From an uncultured Blautia sp. (GTDB taxonomy: Bacteria; Bacillota; Clostridia; Lachnospirales; Lachnospiraceae), in contig CAMNTH010000002.1 in assembly GCA_946557785.1 (NCBI GenBank), positions 207,611-271,610 of the forward strand: DNA of 64,000 nucleotides, written 5' to 3'. Positions 35,322 through 43,376 of this stretch are shown piece after piece. A model generated the notes under the pieces. The model did no database searches, was not told the origin of the DNA, and was given only the letters and a program-made list of their open reading frames with translations. A program made the position numbers and the translations under genes. Position 1 is the first letter of the stretch. Every line of letters starts with the position of its first letter.

Positions 35322-36197
35322 CTATTCTGTTTCCTGTAATTTCTGCAAGAACTTCTGTGCTGGTTTTGAAAATACCTGATACTTTTTCCAAATGATACCC
35401 ATGTGTGCTTTAATCTTTGGTTTAAGCGGTCTGAAACACAAGTTGCTATCGCCTGAAACATTCACGAGCTTATCAAAACATATCGCATATCCCAATCCCT
35501 CGTCTACCATTAGCGAACCATTAAAAAGCAGACTGTAAGTAGCTGCAATATTCAGCTTCTCCTGTTCTGTGTGGAAGAAATTTTTTAATTCTGAATTTTG
35601 AAAGGCCTGCCTTGAAATAATAAGAGGCTTATCCATTAAATCCTCTGCCGTTATAAATTCTTTCTTGGCAAGTTCCGCATCACGCCGCATTAAAACGCCC
35701 CAAGTATCTTTATAGTCAATCGGTATTGAGTCATATTTTGCAGTATCTATATTTCCAAAAACGATTCCAAAGTCAATAGAGCCACGGTCAATGGCTTCTG
35801 TAATCATCTCTTTATCGCCGCTTACAATGTGAAAATGCACAAGAGGATAGTCCTGTTGTATAGCGTTCATGGCTTTTATCAGGAAACGATTTCCGTCCGT
35901 TTCACCTGCACCGATTGTTATATTTCCGGCAAGAGCATCGTCCGATGAAATAATTTCATCTTCTGTTTTTTTGACAAGCTCTGTAATTTCTTCCGCACGC
36001 TTGCGCAGTATCATACCCTCTTCTGTGAGGGTTATTTTTCTGTTACCTCTAATGAATAGCTGTTTACCAAGTTCATCTTCCAAATCTTTAAGTTGGCGTG
36101 ACAAGGTGGGTTGTGAAAGGTGTAAAAATTCTGCTGCACCTGAAATGTTTTCCTCTCTTGCAACAGCTAAAAAGTATTGCAACACTCGAAACTCCAT
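35322..36197 (-). CDS. LysR family transcriptional regulator
   Basis: This 291-residue regulator has an N-terminal winged helix (MEFRVLQYFLAVAREENISG, AEFLHLSQPTLSRQLKDLE) and a periplasmic-binding-like effector domain (NITIGAGETDGNRFLIKAM, DFGIVFGNIDTAKYDSIP). AGGAGG precedes the ATG at 36197. It is divergent from a lipoprotein gene at 36348 that now ends prematurely, and probably regulated it. A palindrome TATGCT-TAT-AGCATA (36213-36227) in the shared region is a possible autoregulatory site. Confidence 0.9.
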   Translation of the reverse strand: MEFRVLQYFLAVAREENISGAAEFLHLSQPTLSRQLKDLEDELGKQLFIRGNRKITLTEEGMILRKRAEEITELVKKTEDEIISSDDALAGNITIGAGETDGNRFLIKAMNAIQQDYPLVHFHIVSGDKEMITEAIDRGSIDFGIVFGNIDTAKYDSIPIDYKDTWGVLMRRDAELAKKEFITAEDLMDKPLIISRQAFQNSELKNFFHTEQEKLNIAATYSLLFNGSLMVDEGLGYAICFDKLVNVSGDSNLCFRPLKPKIKAHMGIIWKKYQVFSKPAQKFLQKLQETE

Positions 36198-36278
36198 AAA
36201 GATACCTCCTTGTATGCTTATAGCATAGCACAAAACTAATATGTGTGTCAAGCATAGGAATGTATTTGATATAAGTAT

Positions 36279-36307
36279 TTGCTATTTTAACTGACCGCAG
36301 ATATAAT
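36279..36307 (+). promoter_or_regulatory. Promoter for the truncated lipoprotein gene
   Basis: TTGCTA (36279-36284), 17 bases, TATAAT (36302-36307), divergent from the LysR gene as in LysR-regulated targets. Confidence 0.68.
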
Positions 36308-36347
36308 AAAATTATCAGAAAAGCACTTAGCGTAAGGAGCGTTCACA

Positions 36348-36686
36348 ATGAAAAAGAAATTAACTATTTTACTGGCGGCGTTATTTTTGATAACAGCCTT
36401 TGCTGGTTGCAGCAGTAAAAATGAAGAAACACCGTCTATCCACAATGGCAATCATGGGATATCCAACACGCCGGGAGAGGAACAAACAAATGATATTGTT
36501 TTATCGGAAGAAATTACAGAATTGACGGACGGGTTGTCTGCTGTCAGATATACCGGGGATTATGGATTCGATGAATTTTTGGCTGGAGGCGGTGCTTCAT
36601 CGGACGCCGAGGTCGTTTCATTCTTAATGGAAAGCGGAGTAGCGGATTTTGAAACTCTTTTGTTCGGCGGCAACCCCTTTGGATAA
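36348..36686 (+). pseudogene. Truncated lipoprotein, possibly a linear amide C-N hydrolase N-terminus
   Basis: The frame starts MKKKLTILLAALFLITAFAG and has a lipoprotein signal peptide with lipobox FAGC, then a low-complexity linker, then LTDGLSAVRYTGDYGFDEFL and FGGNPFG before TAA. It is far shorter than a folded enzyme. The end coincides with a fragment of a serine recombinase, so it was cut. Similar lipoproteins beside LysR genes in gut Clostridia belong, as I recall, to the choloylglycine/linear amide hydrolase family, where Cys follows the F-G; this is uncertain. Confidence 0.6.
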
Positions 36687-37191
36687 TTTGATTACTATGC
36701 GCGCAGACGGTGAAATATCCAAAGAGAAATTCAGAGAATTACGGCAAAAAGCAGAAAATGAGCTCGCCACTCTAAACGAAGAACTTGACAGACTAAATGC
36801 TGTTTCGGATGAACTCGCTGAATCTCTCGATATGAACGCTATCAAGGCCGCTCTTGACGAAATGATTGATTTTTCTAGACCTACAATCGACGAAAACATC
36901 ATTGAAAAGTTTGTTTCCCGAATTACTCCGATTGATAACGGGCACTACCGCTGGGATTTGAACTTTACGCAGAATAAAAAACAGGCGATTATCGGTTCTG
37001 TTGAGGGACGAAAAGGCAAAGCAACTGCCGACATAAAAGAATACGGTGAGAATGACGAGCATTCTCACCGTACATATGATAAGTCTATTCAGTTTTCCTC
37101 TAACGGGACGATAGCCTATCTTTGTTTAATAGCAGCCTGTGCTGCTGCAAGTCTTGCAATCGGAACACGGAATGGAGAACAGGAAACGTAG
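36670..37191 (+). pseudogene. C-terminal fragment of a large serine recombinase
   Basis: From about 36675 the frame reads PLDNLITMRADGEISKEKFR, ENELATLNEELDRLNAV and TIDENIIEKFVSRITPIDNG, the coiled-coil and C-terminal part of Tn4451/Tn1549-type serine integrases. The catalytic N-terminal domain is absent. It runs on into the antisense of the ppdK 3-prime end (37116-37191). It joins the lipoprotein gene at the shared string CCCCTTTGGA. Confidence 0.8.
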
Positions 37192-39740
37192 TCCAAACCA
37201 ATCTTATGGCAGAATTCCACGGATGTCGGGTCACCGCCGTGCTCACCGCAGATACCGATGTGCAGTTCTGGGTTAACCGGTTTTCCTAATTTAATAGCCA
37301 TTTCCATTAACTTACCAACACCGATCTGGTCAAGTTTTGCAAATGGATCATTCTCGAAGATCTTAGCGTCATAGTAAGCATTCAGGAACTTACCAGCATC
37401 ATCACGGGAGAATCCGTAAGTCATCTGGGTAAGGTCGTTTGTACCGAAGCAGAAGAAGTCTGCTTCTTTTGCAATATCATCTGCAGTCAGAGCTGCTCTT
37501 GGGATTTCGATCATAGTACCAACTTCATATTTCAGATCGGAACCTGCTGCTGCGATTTCAGCATCTGCTGTCTCAACAACAAATTTCTTCACATATTTCA
37601 GCTCTTTGATATCGCCAATAAGCGGGATCATAATCTCTGGTTTAATATTCCAGTCAGCATGAGCTTTCTTTACATTGATTGCTGCACGGATAACTGCGGT
37701 TGTCTGCATCTTAGCAATTTCCGGATAGGTAACTGCAAGACGGCATCCACGATGACCCATCATCGGGTTGAATTCTACCAGAGACTCAATAACTGCTTTG
37801 ATATCTTCGACAGACTTGCCCTGTGCTTCTGCAAGTTTCTTGATATCTTCTTCTTCAGTCGGAACGAACTCATGAAGCGGCGGATCCAGGAAACGGATTG
37901 TAACAGGGTTGCCTTCCAATGCTTCAAAAAGGCCTTCGAAGTCTTCCTGCTGATATGGAAGAACCTTCTCAAGAGCTTTTTCTCTTTCTTCAGCAGTTGT
38001 AGAACAGATCATTTCACGGAATGCATCAATACGTCCCTCACCGAAGAACATATGCTCTGTACGGCAAAGACCAATACCTTCTGCACCAAGCTCAACAGCT
38101 TTCTTAGCGTCAGCTGGAGTGTCTGCGTTTGTACGAACTTTCAGAGTTCTGTATTTGTCAGCCCAAGCCATGATTCTGCCGAACTCGCCAGCGATGGTAG
38201 CATCAACAGTAGCGATGGTTCCTTCGTAGATATTACCTGTAGTACCATCAATGGAGATAAAGTCTCCTTCGTGGAACTCTTTGCCGCCTAATGTGAATTT
38301 CTTATTCTCTTCATCCATAGCAATATCGCTGCAGCCGGATACACAGCACTCACCCATGCCACGAGCAACAACTGCTGCGTGAGAAGTCATGCCACCACGA
38401 ACAGTCAGGATACCCTGTGCGGATTTCATACCTGTAATATCTTCCGGAGAAGTTTCAAGACGTACAAGTACGACTTTTTCTCCTCTTTCTGCCCATTCTA
38501 CAGCATCATCTGCTGTGAATACGATTTTACCGCATGCAGCTCCAGGAGAAGCGCCAAGGCCTTTTCCGATCGGAGTAGCCGCCTTTAATGCGGCAGCGTC
38601 AAACTGCGGATGCAGTAAGGTATCAAGGTTACGTGGGTCGATCATTGCAACTGCTTCTTCTTCAGTTCTCATTCCCTCGTCTACCAGGTCACAAGCGATT
38701 TTCAAAGCAGCCTGAGCTGTTCTCTTACCATTACGTGTCTGAAGCATATACAGTTTGCCATGCTCTACGGTAAACTCCATATCCTGCATGTCTCTGTAGT
38801 GATCTTCCAAAGTCTTGCAAACGTTCTTAAACTGAACAAATGCTTCCGGGAATTTCTGTTCCATTTCGGAAATGTGCATAGGTGTACGAACACCAGCAAC
38901 TACGTCTTCACCCTGTGCATTGGTCAGGAACTCACCGAACAGACCGTTGTTTCCTGTAGCAGGGTCTCTGGTAAATGCAACACCGGTACCACAGTCATCA
39001 CCCATGTTACCAAATGCCATCATCTGTACGTTAACTGCAGTACCCCAGGAATATGGGATATCATTGTCACGACGATATACATTTGCACGTGGGTTGTCCC
39101 AGGAACGGAATACAGCTTTGATAGCGCCCATTAACTGTTCCTTCGGATCAGTTGGGAAATCAGCACCAATTTTTTCTTTATATTCAGCCTTAAACTGGTT
39201 AGCAAGCTCTTTCAAGTCGTCTGCTGTCAGTTCAACGTCCAGAGTAACGCCTCTTTCTGCTTTCATTTTGTCAATAAGCTCTTCAAAATATTTCTTACCA
39301 ACTTCCATAACAACATCAGAGTACATCTGGATAAATCTTCTGTAGCAGTCCCAAGCCCAGCGCGGGTTGCCGGATCCTGCAGCTAATACTTCAACAACTT
39401 CTTCATTTAAACCAAGATTCAGGATAGTATCCATCATGCCTGGCATAGAAGCTCTGGCACCAGAACGAACGGAAACAAGCAGAGGATTTTCTTTATCACC
39501 GAATTTTTTTCCGGTAACTCCTTCCATTTTGGTGATTGCTTCCATGATCTGACCCATGATCTCGTCATTGATCTGTCTTCCGTCTTCATAGTACTGCGTA
39601 CAAGCTTCTGTTGTAATAGTGAAGCCCTGCGGTACAGGAAGACCAAGGTTTGTCATTTCAGCAAGGTTGGCACCTTTACCACCCAGAAGGTTTCTCATAG
39701 TAGCATTACCTTCTGTAAACATGTAAACCCATTTTGCCAT
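37116..39740 (-). CDS. ppdK: Pyruvate, phosphate dikinase
   Basis: PPDK interconverts pyruvate, ATP and phosphate with PEP, AMP and pyrophosphate and is central to glycolysis in many anaerobes. The 874-residue protein is full length: N-terminal ATP-grasp (MAKWVYMFTEGNATMRNLLG, NLLGGKGANLAEMTNLGLPV), the swivelling domain with phospho-histidine in GGMTSHAAVVARGMG (about 455), and the C-terminal PEP-binding barrel with GLCRTEHMFF and catalytic Cys in ELHIGICGEHGGDP. AGGAGG precedes the ATG. No clear terminator follows, because a recombinase fragment begins at its stop. Confidence 0.97.
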   Translation of the reverse strand: MAKWVYMFTEGNATMRNLLGGKGANLAEMTNLGLPVPQGFTITTEACTQYYEDGRQINDEIMGQIMEAITKMEGVTGKKFGDKENPLLVSVRSGARASMPGMMDTILNLGLNEEVVEVLAAGSGNPRWAWDCYRRFIQMYSDVVMEVGKKYFEELIDKMKAERGVTLDVELTADDLKELANQFKAEYKEKIGADFPTDPKEQLMGAIKAVFRSWDNPRANVYRRDNDIPYSWGTAVNVQMMAFGNMGDDCGTGVAFTRDPATGNNGLFGEFLTNAQGEDVVAGVRTPMHISEMEQKFPEAFVQFKNVCKTLEDHYRDMQDMEFTVEHGKLYMLQTRNGKRTAQAALKIACDLVDEGMRTEEEAVAMIDPRNLDTLLHPQFDAAALKAATPIGKGLGASPGAACGKIVFTADDAVEWAERGEKVVLVRLETSPEDITGMKSAQGILTVRGGMTSHAAVVARGMGECCVSGCSDIAMDEENKKFTLGGKEFHEGDFISIDGTTGNIYEGTIATVDATIAGEFGRIMAWADKYRTLKVRTNADTPADAKKAVELGAEGIGLCRTEHMFFGEGRIDAFREMICSTTAEEREKALEKVLPYQQEDFEGLFEALEGNPVTIRFLDPPLHEFVPTEEEDIKKLAEAQGKSVEDIKAVIESLVEFNPMMGHRGCRLAVTYPEIAKMQTTAVIRAAINVKKAHADWNIKPEIMIPLIGDIKELKYVKKFVVETADAEIAAAGSDLKYEVGTMIEIPRAALTADDIAKEADFFCFGTNDLTQMTYGFSRDDAGKFLNAYYDAKIFENDPFAKLDQIGVGKLMEMAIKLGKPVNPELHIGICGEHGGDPTSVEFCHKIGLDYVSCSPFRVPIARLAAAQAAIKQR

Positions 39741-39829
39741 TTTACATTTTCCTCCTATTTTTTTGTTCTTTACTCATAAATATATGTTTTATACGCACAT
39801 AGTTATTTTATAGACTTCTTTCCAAATAG

Positions 39830-40741
39830 TCAAGGTCTATCTGGTAAAAAAGGGGAAAAAATCTGTATACATATAGATTCTCCTGAGAAGGGCTGTCGAA
39901 GAACCACTTTTCCCGCATGAAGACAAAGACATTTTGCCCTGTCTTCCCAGCCGTAAAATGGATCTCCAATTATCGGATGCCCAAGACAAGCCATATGCAC
40001 TCGGATCTGATGTGTGCGTCCTGTCTCCAAAGTACATTCCACAAGGGATATCTTCTCTGTATCCGTATCAAAAATATGTATTGTCCTGTAAAATGTAACC
40101 GCACTTACCCCTTTTCCTTGTTCTGCTGCCCTCATTCGATTCTTCTCACCGGGCACACGCTCCAGGGGAAATGTGATTTTTCCCTCACCATTCTCTAAAA
40201 TGCCGTGTATAAGAGCCATATAGGTCTTATGGAAGGTTCCCCTTTCCCTCTGCTTCCAAAGTCTCGCAGCCGCAGCCTGGTTCTTGGCAAAAACCACAGC
40301 ACCTGACGTATCTTTATCCAGCCTCCCTACAAGCCGCAGAGCATTCTCTTCTCCTTTTGCCCTGAGATATGACACGGCCTGGGCGCCTAAGCTGTCATCA
40401 AAATGTCCTCTTCCCGGATGACAGCTTATCCCGGAAGGTTTATTCAGGATTAAAATATCTCTGTCTTCATAACAGATATGACTTTTCGGCAAATCCCTCC
40501 GAACTGCATAGTCTGTTTTCACGTCATCATCCAGCCTAAGGCAGATACGTTGTCCTTCCTTTAATATTTCTGTGCTTCGCATCTGCTTTCCGTCTACCTT
40601 TATTCCTTCCCGGCGGAATTTCAGGCGGCTGATTTCCTTTTTAGAAAAACCGGATTCCCTTAAAAATTTTTCCAGGGTTTTCCCCGAATCTTCTTTTACA
40701 GTTCGCTTTTCCCAGACCGTCATCTGTGAAACCGCTTCCAT
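39830..40741 (-). CDS. RluA-family pseudouridine synthase
   Basis: This 303-residue protein has an N-terminal S4-like domain (KTLEKFLRESGFSKKEISRL) and a catalytic domain with LNKPSGISCHPGRGH and the RluA motif RLVGRLDKDTSGAVVFAKN, in which the aspartate of R-L-D is catalytic, then LECTLETGRTHQIRVH-type sequence near residue 245. It modifies uridines in rRNA or tRNA; the target is not predictable. The ATG at 40741 follows GGAGG by eight bases. Its ribosome site directly follows the T-run of the terminator behind the AGCS gene. Confidence 0.92.
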   Translation of the reverse strand: MEAVSQMTVWEKRTVKEDSGKTLEKFLRESGFSKKEISRLKFRREGIKVDGKQMRSTEILKEGQRICLRLDDDVKTDYAVRRDLPKSHICYEDRDILILNKPSGISCHPGRGHFDDSLGAQAVSYLRAKGEENALRLVGRLDKDTSGAVVFAKNQAAAARLWKQRERGTFHKTYMALIHGILENGEGKITFPLERVPGEKNRMRAAEQGKGVSAVTFYRTIHIFDTDTEKISLVECTLETGRTHQIRVHMACLGHPIIGDPFYGWEDRAKCLCLHAGKVVLRQPFSGESICIQIFSPFLPDRP

Positions 40742-40754
40742 AAACATATCCTCC

Positions 40755-40806
40755 AAAAAACCGCCGCATCACGGATCAGTACTGATCCTGCAATGCAGCG
40801 GCATTT
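40755..40806 (-). terminator. Terminator between the AGCS gene and rluA
   Basis: On the minus strand GCCGCTGCAT pairs (with a bulge) with ATGCGGCGG around an inner perfect GGATCAGTACTGATCC palindrome, followed by six T. The GGAGG of rluA starts right after the T run, so rluA must be read by leaky readthrough or its own weak promoter. Confidence 0.78.
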
Positions 40807-40845
40807 CATATTTCTTTATCTGCTGTTTTTCTTTGTCTGCATCTT

Positions 40846-42228
40846 TTATTTATCTACAACCGGTATCTTCGTATCATCCTTTGCATCCAAATTGTTAATA
40901 TATTTCTTTGTTTCCTTAACAATAATCGGGGACAAAAGCAATACAGCGATCAAGTTAGGAATTGCCATAAGCGCATTCAGAATATCTGCGATGGTCCACA
41001 CCAGGTTCAGAGAAACAACCGGTGCGATTGCAGCAACCACAACATAAATGATACGATAAGGAATCAACCCCTTCCTTCCGGAAAAATATTCCACGCAGCG
41101 CTCTCCATAATAAGCCCATCCAAGAACTGTAGAATACGCAAAGGAAATAATGCCAACTACAAGAATCACAGGTCCTAAAACCGGAATCTGCTGGAAGGCC
41201 AGTGTCGTAAGAACACCGCCGTCAGAAACCGTACTCATGTCGATAGAAGGATTCTTCATGATGCTGGTAACCAGAACAAGACCTGTCATCAAACATACTA
41301 CAACTGTATCCCAAAAAGTACCAGTACTGGATACCAAAGCCTGACGAACCGGATTTCTGGTCTGTGCTGCTGCGGCAGCGATAGGTGCAGAGCCCATACC
41401 GGATTCGTTGGAGAACAATCCTCTTGCAATACCATACTGCATTGCCATCATGATCCCGCGGCCAACAAGACCGCCTGCAGCTGCTCCTGGTGTAAAAGCA
41501 AGCTCGCAAATCTTCCGAATTGCAGGAATAATAAAGTCATAGTTAAGCCCAAGGATGATCACACAGCCTACCACATAGAAAAAGGCCATAAACGGAACAA
41601 GTTTCTCACATACATTAGCAATAGATTTGATTCCGCCGAAGATAACCAAAGCAGTCAGCGCTGCAACTGCAATACCGATCAGCACAGGTGCAATGTGCAG
41701 GTTTTCCTTGCATACGGTAGCAATGGCATTTACCTGGGTAGCACAGCCGATTCCAAAGGATGCAAACGCTCCAAAAAATGCAAAAACTAAGCCGAGCCAT
41801 CTCATATTCAGCCCGCGCTCCAATGCATACATGGCGCCGCCCTGCATACGGCCGTCTTTTGTTTTTACACGATATTTCACGGCAATCAAAGATTCACTGT
41901 ACTTAGTTGCAATCCCGAATACACCGGTAAGCCAGCACCAAAGAACTGCACCAGGTCCTCCGATAGCGATCGCTGTTCCGACACCGATGATATTACCGGT
42001 TCCGATGGTAGATGCAAGAGCCGTTGTCAGCGCACCAAACTGGCTCACTTCCCCTTCTGCATCAGGATCCTTTGATACAGAGAGCCGAATACCTGTTCCA
42101 ATCTTTCTCTGAATGAATCCGGTGCGGATCGTCATAAAAATGTGTGTTCCCAAAAGCAGGATGATCATCCACCAGTCCCAGACAAATTTGTCAATGCTGT
42201 TAATGACATTTGTAATAGTCTCTAACAT
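40846..42228 (-). CDS. Alanine/glycine:cation symporter (AGCS family)
   Basis: This 460-residue membrane protein of the AGCS family imports alanine or glycine with sodium or protons. About ten hydrophobic segments are visible. Family marks are FGALTTALASTIGTGNIIGV (about residue 65), PGAVLWCWLTGVFGIATKYS and GLFSNESGMGSAPIAAAAAQ (about 280-300). GGGAGG precedes the ATG. The gene has a leader of about 230 bases with an attenuator-like terminator, which suggests RNA-level control. Confidence 0.93.
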   Translation of the reverse strand: MLETITNVINSIDKFVWDWWMIILLLGTHIFMTIRTGFIQRKIGTGIRLSVSKDPDAEGEVSQFGALTTALASTIGTGNIIGVGTAIAIGGPGAVLWCWLTGVFGIATKYSESLIAVKYRVKTKDGRMQGGAMYALERGLNMRWLGLVFAFFGAFASFGIGCATQVNAIATVCKENLHIAPVLIGIAVAALTALVIFGGIKSIANVCEKLVPFMAFFYVVGCVIILGLNYDFIIPAIRKICELAFTPGAAAGGLVGRGIMMAMQYGIARGLFSNESGMGSAPIAAAAAQTRNPVRQALVSSTGTFWDTVVVCLMTGLVLVTSIMKNPSIDMSTVSDGGVLTTLAFQQIPVLGPVILVVGIISFAYSTVLGWAYYGERCVEYFSGRKGLIPYRIIYVVVAAIAPVVSLNLVWTIADILNALMAIPNLIAVLLLSPIIVKETKKYINNLDAKDDTKIPVVDK

Positions 42229-42318
42229 ATTTTTCCTCCCCCATCTCTATAAAGATATCTTATGATGCTTGGGCAAAAGATATTTTATCCCTTACTGCCG
42301 AAAGAACAAATTCCTATG

Positions 42319-42457
42319 AAAAAAGAAAAGGCATACCGCGGCTGATGTCGCTGTACACCTTTGTACATATTTATCATCCCGTCCTGCAGCACCCATACGG
42401 AGCATGAAATTTATGGGTCGCCGGTAAGGGTATATTTTGCTTATCCAGATATCATTT
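42319..42457 (-). promoter_or_regulatory. Structured leader with attenuator-like terminator upstream of the AGCS gene
   Basis: From a predicted start near 42457 the leader forms a hairpin ACCCATA/TATGGGT (42418-42391) in a 95-base domain, then a terminator-like hairpin: AAAGGTGTAC pairs with GTATGCCTTT (42363-42325, with two wobble pairs), followed by TTTTCTTTTTT. The coding start is 90 bases further on. A short alternative stem TGTAC/GTACA overlaps the terminator arm. I do not recognise a known riboswitch consensus; it does not look like a glycine riboswitch. Confidence 0.6.
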
Positions 42458-42463
42458 TTGAAC

Positions 42464-42492
42464 ATTATACATGATACGACAGGATTTGGCAA
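42464..42492 (-). promoter_or_regulatory. Promoter of the AGCS symporter gene
   Basis: On the minus strand TTGCCA (42492-42487), 17 bases, TATAAT (42469-42464), about 235 bases before the coding start and just after the patatin stop codon. Confidence 0.75.
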
Positions 42493-42509
42493 TAAATTTT
42501 TTATACCCA

Positions 42510-43376
42510 TCAGCTTGTTTTAGGCTTTTGAAGCCACTTCTCCAAGTCTGGCAGAATATTTTCTGCATCTCTTTTACCGATTTCATATACCTGGCGGATA
42601 ATTTCCGGATCCTTCTCCATACGCCCGATGGTAAGTTCCACGCTTGGACGAATCACAAAAATATCCCCTTCCTTTTCAAGCTGATGAATTTCCTCAATGG
42701 TACGGTTATAAAGAATATGACGCCTGCATAAAGTCTTCACAAACCTTGGATATCTGTAATAAACGGATTTTACCAGTCTTGGATTTTCCGGTTTCTTCTG
42801 ATAACCATCATGTCTGGTCAAAACCACCACATTTTTCCGATATCCCATACGGCGAAATGCCTTTATAGGAATACTGTCTGCGCACCCGCCGTCCAGAAGC
42901 TTCATTCCCCGAAAATGAACTATTCTGGATACAAAGGGCATAGAGGCAGAAGCGCGCATAAGCTCCACTTCATTCCGCATATCTTTGATCTGCATATATT
43001 CGGCTTTTCCTGTTTCCAGGTTGGTACAGACTGCATAAAATTTTGTTTTGGATTTTAGAAAAGCTTCATAATCATAAGGATCCAGACGTTCCGGAATGTC
43101 ATGATAGCAAAATTTCTCCCCCACTACATCCCCGGTCCTTAACAGGTTCCAGAAACTCATAAAATGCTTATCTGCACGGTACTTCATATAATATCTGAGG
43201 CTTCTGCCTTTTTGTCCGGACACAAAAGAGCATCCGTGAAGTGCCCCTGCGGAAACTCCTATCACACCGTCAAAGGTGATTCCGTGCTCCATCAGCACGT
43301 CTAAAACCCCTGCAGTATAAATTCCCCGCATTGCACCTCCTTCTAATACCAGCCCTGTTTTTACATGGTCACTCAT
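42510..43376 (-). CDS. Patatin-like phospholipase
   Basis: This 288-residue lipid acyl hydrolase has the patatin oxyanion-hole segment LVLEGGAMRGIYTAGVLDVL, the nucleophile in GVSAGALHG (G-x-S-x-G, Ser about 44) and the catalytic aspartate in KLLDGGCADSIP (D-G-G). It resembles the YjjU/RssA-like bacterial group. It has no signal peptide and is likely cytoplasmic or membrane-peripheral. It overlaps the end of larC by eight bases and so belongs to the same transcript; a functional link to the Lar genes is not evident. Confidence 0.9.
   Translation of the reverse strand: MSDHVKTGLVLEGGAMRGIYTAGVLDVLMEHGITFDGVIGVSAGALHGCSFVSGQKGRSLRYYMKYRADKHFMSFWNLLRTGDVVGEKFCYHDIPERLDPYDYEAFLKSKTKFYAVCTNLETGKAEYMQIKDMRNEVELMRASASMPFVSRIVHFRGMKLLDGGCADSIPIKAFRRMGYRKNVVVLTRHDGYQKKPENPRLVKSVYYRYPRFVKTLCRRHILYNRTIEEIHQLEKEGDIFVIRPSVELTIGRMEKDPEIIRQVYEIGKRDAENILPDLEKWLQKPKTS

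Noticed and set aside
36649..37191. An intact 180-residue gene overlapping the ppdK end
   Set aside because: The frame is the tail of a serine recombinase extended by chance into antisense ppdK; no start signal or catalytic domain is present.
42363..42457. A glycine riboswitch before the AGCS transporter
   Set aside because: Expected because of the gene, but the tandem aptamer consensus is not visible; kept only as an unassigned leader.
42292..42510. A 72-codon minus-strand frame between the patatin and AGCS genes
   Set aside because: It spans the promoter and the hairpins of the AGCS leader, lacks a ribosome site, and its peptide has no protein-like pattern.
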